In this document: positions 58,947 through 64,000 of the stretch, one piece after another | Layout of the letters: every line of letters starts with the position of its first letter | Numbering within the stretch: position 1 is the stretch's first letter | Origin: Marisimplicoccus sp038147335 | GTDB lineage: Bacteria > Bacteroidota > Bacteroidia > Flavobacteriales > Flavobacteriaceae | NCBI GenBank assembly: GCA_038147335.1 | Contig: JAYQTK010000006.1 | Coordinates: forward strand, 1 to 64,000 | DNA: 64,000 bases | Direction of reading: 5' to 3' | Made by a program: the position numbers and the translations under genes | The notes under the pieces: generated by a model | Seen by the model: the letters and a program-made list of their open reading frames with translations, nothing else | Database searches by the model: none | Told to the model about the DNA's origin: nothing

Positions 58947-59483
58947 TCAATCAAGATCAAGATTTGAGCATTTTGAAAAAGTTGTATCAACAGTATTTCT
59001 TGACTTGAACAACCAGCTATCCTTTGCCTTGTAAAAGGTTTCTTTATTAATCTCCTCAGCTATAATTTGAGTACCGTTAGCAAGATTGTATGTTACTCTC
59101 AAAGGATTTTTTTGAACAATTTCATATTTAACTTTATGATCCTTCAAATCATAAATTTTTCCATATTTTACATCTGCTTCAACTACTTTAGAGGTGTGCT
59201 TTGTAATACTCATTTGATACCATGCATTGAAAATTGTACAAGTTTCAGTATTGTCAACAAAGTACATTACGGTGTGTCCTTTATCTGGGCTAAAGTTTTT
59301 CACAAAGGCATATTCTGATGGATCAACTTGATCAATTGATTTGTTTAATGACTCAATAAGATCAACTCTAACAAAGACTTTACCATCTACCTGATCGTAA
59401 AATAAAGATATATCCTCTTTTGAACATGATAAGGTAAACAGAGAGAGAACAATTGTTAAACAAATATTATATAGTTTAGTCAT
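58947..59483 (-). CDS. Hypothetical lipoprotein
   Basis: Started at ATG 59483, this 178-residue protein has a lipoprotein signal (MTKLYNICLTIVLSLFTLSC, Cys20). The beta-rich mature part includes VDGKVFVRVDLIESLNKSID, GHTVMYFVDNTETCTIFNAW, YEIVQKNPLRVTYNLANGTQ and STFSKCSNLDLD-like ending residues. Three Cys in the mature protein may form a disulfide. No family is recognised. It converges on the hydrolase gene with 9 bases between stops. Confidence 0.6.
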   Translation of the reverse strand: MTKLYNICLTIVLSLFTLSCSKEDISLFYDQVDGKVFVRVDLIESLNKSIDQVDPSEYAFVKNFSPDKGHTVMYFVDNTETCTIFNAWYQMSITKHTSKVVEADVKYGKIYDLKDHKVKYEIVQKNPLRVTYNLANGTQIIAEEINKETFYKAKDSWLFKSRNTVDTTFSKCSNLDLD

Positions 59484-59571
59484 GTTCAAAACTATAAATA
59501 AATTAAATTATTATATCTTAACAAAAAGCTAATTAATCATCAAAAACTACTATACATATCTAATAACATTG

Positions 59572-60771
59572 ATGCTTGCAGCAGAATCTATTTATATTCT
59601 TCCATATGTATTAGCAAGAGTCTTTAGACCTACATTTCTTGATGTATTTAATTTAACTAATCTTGAATTAGGTGGTTTGTTCTCTATCTATGGTGTTGTC
59701 GCATTCTTCTCATATTTGTATGGAGGTGTTTTGGCAGATAGATATTCACCCAGAAAATTATTGTCTATTTCTTTAATTTTTACCTCCCTTGGTGGGTTAA
59801 TTATGATGACATACCCTTCATATCTTATAATGCAGTTACTTTTTGCATACTGGGGTTTTACAACAGTATTTATTTTCTGGGCACCAATGCTGAAAGCAAC
59901 AAGAGCAATTGGAGGTGTCAAAATGCAAGGAAAAACATTTAGCTTTCTTGACGGTGGCAGAGGTGTTGTAGCTTCATCTATAGGTTTAATTGGAGTTTTA
60001 ATTTTTTCAATTTTAATTACAGAAGATGTTTCATCACTTACGTTATCTGAAAAGCAAGAAGTTTTTAAGTATGTAATTGGGGCATCATCATTAATAGTTT
60101 TTATAATTGGTATAGTTGTATATGCTTATCTAAAGATTGAATTAAAGGATGATGAGAAAATTGGAAACATTAAAAGTCTTTTGGAACTCGCTAAATTAAA
60201 ATCTGTTTGGTTGATCTCATTTATAATTCTATGTGCGTATATGGGATATAAAATTACAGATATATATTCTCTCTATGCATCTGAGGTTATGTTGTTTGAC
60301 GAGATAAATGCTGCAAGAGTTGGTGCCTTACAACAATACCTTAGACCTATTGTATGTATTAGTGTAGCTTTTTTTACAGATAAAAATGGTAATATAAATA
60401 ATATCCTAATTGGATTCTTTGTTATGATGCTTGGATCTATTCTATTTGCAAGTGGGTTAATTAAAGTATCTATGAATATTTTGTTTTTTATTTCATTGAT
60501 TATAGTTGCAACTGGTACCTATGCAATTAGAGGTCTTTATTTCTCTATTCTTAAAGATGGTAAGATTCCTTACATACTATCTGGAACTGCGATCGGTTTA
60601 ATTTCAATAGTAGGATATTCTCCTGATATTTTTGCAACACCTTTATATGGGTATTTACTTGATAACTATCCAGGAATTTTAGGACATCAATATGTGTATT
60701 TAATATTATTTATATCATCAATTATTGGAATTTATGTAAGTTTGAAATTCAAAAAACTTAACAAATTATGA
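59572..60771 (+). CDS. Major facilitator superfamily transporter
   Basis: This protein of about 399 residues has 12 predicted spans with the MFS loop motif GGVLADRYSPRKLLSI after span 2. The ATG at 59572 would cut off part of the first span. The open frame continues upstream to 59533 and encodes KNYYTYLITLMLAAESIYILP, a better first helix. However, no ATG, GTG or TTG exists there. The true start may be a rare codon near 59536. The substrate is unknown. It overlaps the rhodanese gene by 4 bases (ATGA). Confidence 0.85.
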   Translation: MLAAESIYILPYVLARVFRPTFLDVFNLTNLELGGLFSIYGVVAFFSYLYGGVLADRYSPRKLLSISLIFTSLGGLIMMTYPSYLIMQLLFAYWGFTTVFIFWAPMLKATRAIGGVKMQGKTFSFLDGGRGVVASSIGLIGVLIFSILITEDVSSLTLSEKQEVFKYVIGASSLIVFIIGIVVYAYLKIELKDDEKIGNIKSLLELAKLKSVWLISFIILCAYMGYKITDIYSLYASEVMLFDEINAARVGALQQYLRPIVCISVAFFTDKNGNINNILIGFFVMMLGSILFASGLIKVSMNILFFISLIIVATGTYAIRGLYFSILKDGKIPYILSGTAIGLISIVGYSPDIFATPLYGYLLDNYPGILGHQYVYLILFISSIIGIYVSLKFKKLNKL

Positions 60772-61124
60772 TGGAATTTATTATATCAAACTGGTGGATA
60801 ATTTTGTTGCTTATTGCACTTTTATTAATAGTTTTAAAAAAATCAAAAAGCAATACGAAGAACTATAAAGAATTATTAGACCAGGGTGCAATTATTATTG
60901 ATGTAAGAACAGAGTCCGAGTATAAATCAGGTCATATAAAGAATTCAATTAACGTCCCTTTAAAAGATTTAACATATAGAATTAATGAATTTGATAAAAA
61001 GGATAATATAGTAACTGTTTGCGCTGCAGGAATGAGAGCTGAATCTGCAAAAAAATTTTTTGAATCAAGAGGCTATAATGTTGCAAATGGAGGCAGATGG
61101 TCAAACCTCAAGGATATAACTTAA
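60768..61124 (+). CDS. Membrane-anchored rhodanese-like protein
   Basis: This 118-residue protein has one N-terminal span (NWWIILLLIALLLIVL). A single rhodanese domain follows (IIIDVRTESEYKSGHIKNSI, LTYRINEFDKKDNIVTVCAAGMRAESA). The active-site loop has Cys followed by AAGMRA, a sulfurtransferase-type loop. It probably faces the periplasm or cytoplasm as an anchored sulfur carrier. It overlaps the MFS gene upstream and the amidase gene downstream (TAATG), so the three form one operon. Confidence 0.85.
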   Translation: MMEFIISNWWIILLLIALLLIVLKKSKSNTKNYKELLDQGAIIIDVRTESEYKSGHIKNSINVPLKDLTYRINEFDKKDNIVTVCAAGMRAESAKKFFESRGYNVANGGRWSNLKDIT

Positions 61125-62746
61125 TGAAAAGATATTTCTTATTTTTTTTATTGCTTCTTTCTTGTAACGAGAATGAAATTATTTATTGGGAGAATTATGA
61201 TGAGACCAATGAATTAATTGAAAATTCAGGTCATGAAATAAAGAGGATGAGGTATGCGAGAATCCAGTCTATTTCAAATGATAAAAACGAAATTTTTAGG
61301 CCTTTCCATTCTTTCATTAAGTCATACGATATTGGATATCATAATTCAATCAAAAAACACATACTAAACAAGAATATATCATACATCCAAAGTAAGATAG
61401 ATGAAGGCTTATATGGTTATGAAGATCTAGTTAAATTTTTTATTTATAGAATTTACAAACATGAAATGGATAAAGACCTCTATCTTAATTCTGTAATATC
61501 TCTAAATCCAAATGTTATTTATCAAGCAAGAGAATTGGATAAAAATAAATCTGACAATCCTCTTTATGGAATACCTATACTTGTTAAGGATAACATCAAT
61601 GTAGGGGGTATGGTCACATCTGCTGGAGCTAGTGCTTTTAGGAACAATTTAGTCACTGATGATGCAGAAGTAATAAAAAATTTAAAGAAGAATAATGTAT
61701 TAATTCTAGGAAAACTAAATATGAGTGAATGGGCTTATTATTTTTGTAGACCCTGTCCAGTAGGTTACAGTTCTCTTGGCGGACAGACTCTTAACCCCTA
61801 TGGAAGAAAGATATTTGAGTCAGGAGGATCTAGCTCAGGAAGCGGTGTTTCAGTTGCAGCTAATTTTGCTGTGGCTTCTCTTGGATCCGAAACTTCTGGC
61901 TCCATTTTATCACCATCTTCAAAAAACTCTTTAGTAGGTCTTAAACCTACTATAGGTAATATAAGCAGAAGTGGAATAGTTCCAATATCTAGTTTCTATG
62001 ATACATCTGGGCCAATGACAAATAATGTTTTGGATAATGCTATTATTTATAATTCAATGATTGGATTTGATCAATCTGATGAGTTAAGTAAAGAATCTAG
62101 TAAAATTAATATACAAGAAATGCAGAACTTTGAATCATCTGATATAAAGATTGGTTACTCTTCAAGATATTTATCAGATTCTTTGTTCATATCTACAGTT
62201 AATGATTTGCAATCCATTGGAATAAATAATATATCATATACTTCATCTAATAGTTCGCTTCCATACTTCAGGGGAATTCTAACCTCAGATATGAAGCGGG
62301 ATTTACCTAAATATATTGAGCAATTCGCTAATGAAAACATTGTTGTCAGAAATGTTTCTGATATAGTAAAATTTAATAATACAGATACTATTACACATGC
62401 TCCCTACAATCAATATATTTTTAACGAGATTGTAAATGATAACGTTTCTGATATTGAGCTTGAAGAGATGAAAAAATCTACAAAGATGAAAGCAACTGAG
62501 TTTTTAAATGAATTAATGACAAGATATAATTTTGATGTATTTGTTTCCGTAGACAATAGTATGGCAGGTATCGCTGCAGCAGCTCATTTCCCAGCACTAT
62601 CAGTTCCAATGGGCTATAGAAAGAATGGCGAGCCATCAAACATAACATTTATTACAAGCTCTAATAATGAGCAACTTTTATATAATGTTGCATATCTATT
62701 TGAAAAAAAATTTAAGAGAAGAAAAGTACCGAAAAATTATAATTAA
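61124..62746 (+). CDS. Exported amidase-signature lipoprotein
   Basis: Started at ATG 61124, this 540-residue protein has a lipobox (RYFLFFLLLLSC) and the amidase signature fold. The catalytic Lys is in ILVKDNINV, and the two Ser are in GGSSSGSGVSVAAN and SLGSETSGSI. This set is the Ser-cisSer-Lys triad of the family, which hydrolyses amides. The N-terminal 100 residues are family-unknown and helical. It is the last gene of the MFS-rhodanese-amidase operon. The substrate is unknown. Confidence 0.87.
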   Translation: MKRYFLFFLLLLSCNENEIIYWENYDETNELIENSGHEIKRMRYARIQSISNDKNEIFRPFHSFIKSYDIGYHNSIKKHILNKNISYIQSKIDEGLYGYEDLVKFFIYRIYKHEMDKDLYLNSVISLNPNVIYQARELDKNKSDNPLYGIPILVKDNINVGGMVTSAGASAFRNNLVTDDAEVIKNLKKNNVLILGKLNMSEWAYYFCRPCPVGYSSLGGQTLNPYGRKIFESGGSSSGSGVSVAANFAVASLGSETSGSILSPSSKNSLVGLKPTIGNISRSGIVPISSFYDTSGPMTNNVLDNAIIYNSMIGFDQSDELSKESSKINIQEMQNFESSDIKIGYSSRYLSDSLFISTVNDLQSIGINNISYTSSNSSLPYFRGILTSDMKRDLPKYIEQFANENIVVRNVSDIVKFNNTDTITHAPYNQYIFNEIVNDNVSDIELEEMKKSTKMKATEFLNELMTRYNFDVFVSVDNSMAGIAAAAHFPALSVPMGYRKNGEPSNITFITSSNNEQLLYNVAYLFEKKFKRRKVPKNYN

Positions 62747-62772
62747 CTTTAATAAAATTAAATAAATTAACT

Positions 62773-63297
62773 ATGAAAAAAATTTTTATACTATTATTAT
62801 CAATTGGGATGACTTCACTATCATGTGAATCACCAGATTCATCACCTCAAGTGATTGGATTTACTGCTAGTGAAGATGGCAAATCTGATGTATTAGCAGG
62901 TCCTGCTGATATTTTATCAGTTTGGGAATCATATATTGATGCTCACAATTCAAGAGATGTTGAAGGAATTCAGGCTTTAAATTCAGACGAGATTTCTGTT
63001 TATGGTCCTGCTGGTGAAGTTATAGAAGGCAATGAAGCTCATATCGAATTCTTGAATCAATGGTTTGAAGCTAATAATCCAAATTGGACAATACTTTGGG
63101 CTATATCGAATACTGGGGAGAGTAATGAATATGAAGGAGGAGTAGCTGATTTTGTTACAGCTGGTCACGAGCTTACATTAAATGTTGAAGGACAAGATAT
63201 TACAGCATTTCAAGTTATTGACGCTATGATAAGTGATGGAAAAGTTGTTAGCTTTAATGTTTATCAACAGGAAAGAGGCCAAGCCTCAAGTGAATAA
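62773..63297 (+). CDS. NTF2-like (SnoaL/DUF4440-type) lipoprotein
   Basis: This 174-residue protein has a lipoprotein signal (MKKIFILLLSIGMTSLSC, Cys18). The NTF2-like domain shows SVWESYIDAHNSRDVEGIQA, EISVYGPAGEVIEGNEAHIE, NWTILWAISNTGESNEYEGG and FQVIDAMISDGKVVSFNVYQ. The cone-shaped fold usually binds a small ligand. It is the same broad type as the gene at 56517 but not a close copy. A short AATTAAC leader precedes the ATG. A hairpin terminator follows. Confidence 0.75.
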   Translation: MKKIFILLLSIGMTSLSCESPDSSPQVIGFTASEDGKSDVLAGPADILSVWESYIDAHNSRDVEGIQALNSDEISVYGPAGEVIEGNEAHIEFLNQWFEANNPNWTILWAISNTGESNEYEGGVADFVTAGHELTLNVEGQDITAFQVIDAMISDGKVVSFNVYQQERGQASSE

Positions 63298-63303
63298 ATT
63301 TAA

Positions 63304-63330
63304 AAGACCTCCTCGGAGGTCTTTTTTTTA
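63304..63330. terminator. Bidirectional intrinsic terminator
   Basis: AAGACCTCC (63304-63312) pairs with GGAGGTCTT (63315-63323). A T run reaching the stop codon of the converging 2OG oxygenase follows. It separates the two converging genes. Confidence 0.85.
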
Positions 63331-64000
63331 AATTCTTCCAAAAAAGGTTTTTCTAGATTTTTCAGATAGCGAGACTCCTATTTTTTCATTATAGTTGAAA
63401 GTAACTAGTATCCTCTCCCCTTCCTCAACTGCAGTTACTTGATGGATGGATTTATTTCCTTTAAATATCATTAAGTCTCCTTCAAGACTCTCTACTTTCG
63501 TTCCTGAAACTTCATTGTCTAATATTTTCTCTACAAAATCATAGTCTTCTTTACCATCTTTATATCTCATATCGTTAAAGAACTCATATACCCCTCCTTT
63601 AGTGCAGTTTTTAACCAATAATGTTATTGTGAAATCTGAGTTATCAAAGTGCCAACCTAAAGCATCACCTTTGTCATAATAATTTATATTAATGGATGAT
63701 AATGAGTCTTGGTATGGATAGAGATTATCTTTACCAAGTAAATCACAAAAAAAACTTTTTAAGAAACTAGAGTCATATAGTCTCTGTAATATTGAATCTT
63801 TTGGAATCAGATCATTTGGAATACATTTTTTTGTAGTACTCATTATTCTATTTCGAGGACTCTCTGGAGGAAACTTGTCATCATAATCAGAAACATAAAC
63901 ATTATATTCTGATGAACTTTTAAATGAATTAGGTTTTAATTCAGCAGCTTCATTTTGGAGTTTAATTAGTCCTATTGGACTTATAAATGAATCAAAAACT
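63328..64000 (-). CDS. 2OG-Fe(II) oxygenase (HalD/ArpA-like), 5'-truncated
   Basis: This non-heme iron enzyme has the iron ligands in GWHFDNSDFTITLL (HxD) and KSIHQVTAVEEGERILVTFNY (His and the 2-oxoglutarate Arg). An ATG at 63843 would give 171 residues. The same frame stays open upstream to the window edge and encodes a coherent sequence (SFISPIGLIKLQNEAAELKP, DYDDKFPPESPRNRIMSTTK). I therefore read it as one longer protein whose start lies beyond base 64000. It probably hydroxylates or halogenates a small substrate, unknown here. Confidence 0.85.
   Translation of the reverse strand, partial: VFDSFISPIGLIKLQNEAAELKPNSFKSSSEYNVYVSDYDDKFPPESPRNRIMSTTKKCIPNDLIPKDSILQRLYDSSFLKSFFCDLLGKDNLYPYQDSLSSININYYDKGDALGWHFDNSDFTITLLVKNCTKGGVYEFFNDMRYKDGKEDYDFVEKILDNEVSGTKVESLEGDLMIFKGNKSIHQVTAVEEGERILVTFNYNEKIGVSLSEKSRKTFFGRI

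Noticed and set aside
1..64000. CRISPR arrays, defence islands, prophage, tRNA or rRNA genes
   Set aside because: No regularly spaced repeats, nuclease or phage structural genes, or tRNA cloverleaf patterns were found by eye. A covariance-model search would be needed to exclude a tRNA fully.

Overview
The window is a strongly AT-rich chromosomal segment that reads as a small-genome marine Flavobacteriia-type member of the Bacteroidota. The evidence is a fused LpxC-FabZ, an lpxD-lpxC/fabZ-lpxA-efp-sucD-fabG operon, a TonB receptor with a DUF4249 partner, DUF4258, DUF4834, DUF6787 and YfhO proteins, and the Bacteroidota -7 promoter element TAnnTTTG in front of many genes. No rRNA, tRNA, insertion sequence, prophage or CRISPR array was recognised. 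The first gene and the last gene both run off the window.

Layout. From 1 to 41.5 kb the segment is mostly tightly packed housekeeping genes. They cover envelope lipid A and fatty acid genes (0.5-6.7 kb), tsaE, proline dehydrogenase, aroB and an Lrp regulator (6.8-10.2 kb), topoisomerase IV with YchF and a ferredoxin (11.2-16.5 kb), serine synthesis serC-serA (16.7-18.7 kb), msrA, a LolD-type ATPase, a dihydroorotase-like protein, esterase, MBL hydrolase, Bcp and Nth (19-26.3 kb). A nutrient-uptake module with its own LytTR two-component system follows at 26.3-33.0 kb, then uvrA, a Wzx/YfhO envelope operon, a GNAT-like protein and mnmE. Many convergent pairs in this half overlap or abut at their stop codons, with no room for a terminator.

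From about 43 to 64 kb the character changes. Genes are shorter and looser, many are exported or lipoproteins of unknown function, hairpin terminators separate them, and intergenic direct repeats appear. This half holds two paralogous pairs of exported proteins, NTF2-like and cupin lipoproteins, a stand-alone TonB-plug-like lipoprotein, a glutamate-carboxypeptidase-like M28 peptidase, an esterase, AMP nucleosidase, a tocopherol-cyclase-family protein, an isochorismatase-like hydrolase, an MFS-rhodanese-amidase operon and a 2OG-Fe(II) oxygenase.

Six genes carry single-base frameshifts next to short homopolymers; four of them lie within 48.6-55.2 kb and a fifth, mnmE, is at 42.2 kb. This is either residual sequencing error or real decay. 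Reading promoters and overlaps also corrects several starts (aroB, uvrA, serA, parC) and reveals small genes below the usual length cut-off: 51 aa at 50.3 kb, 42 aa at 51.1 kb, and possible 25 and 28 aa membrane peptides. I found no convincing complete novel defence or biosynthetic system. The best leads are the orphan plug lipoprotein, the dihydroorotase-like protein without its metal ligands, the shortened ParC, the repeat-flanked reductase segment and the paired paralogous exported families.
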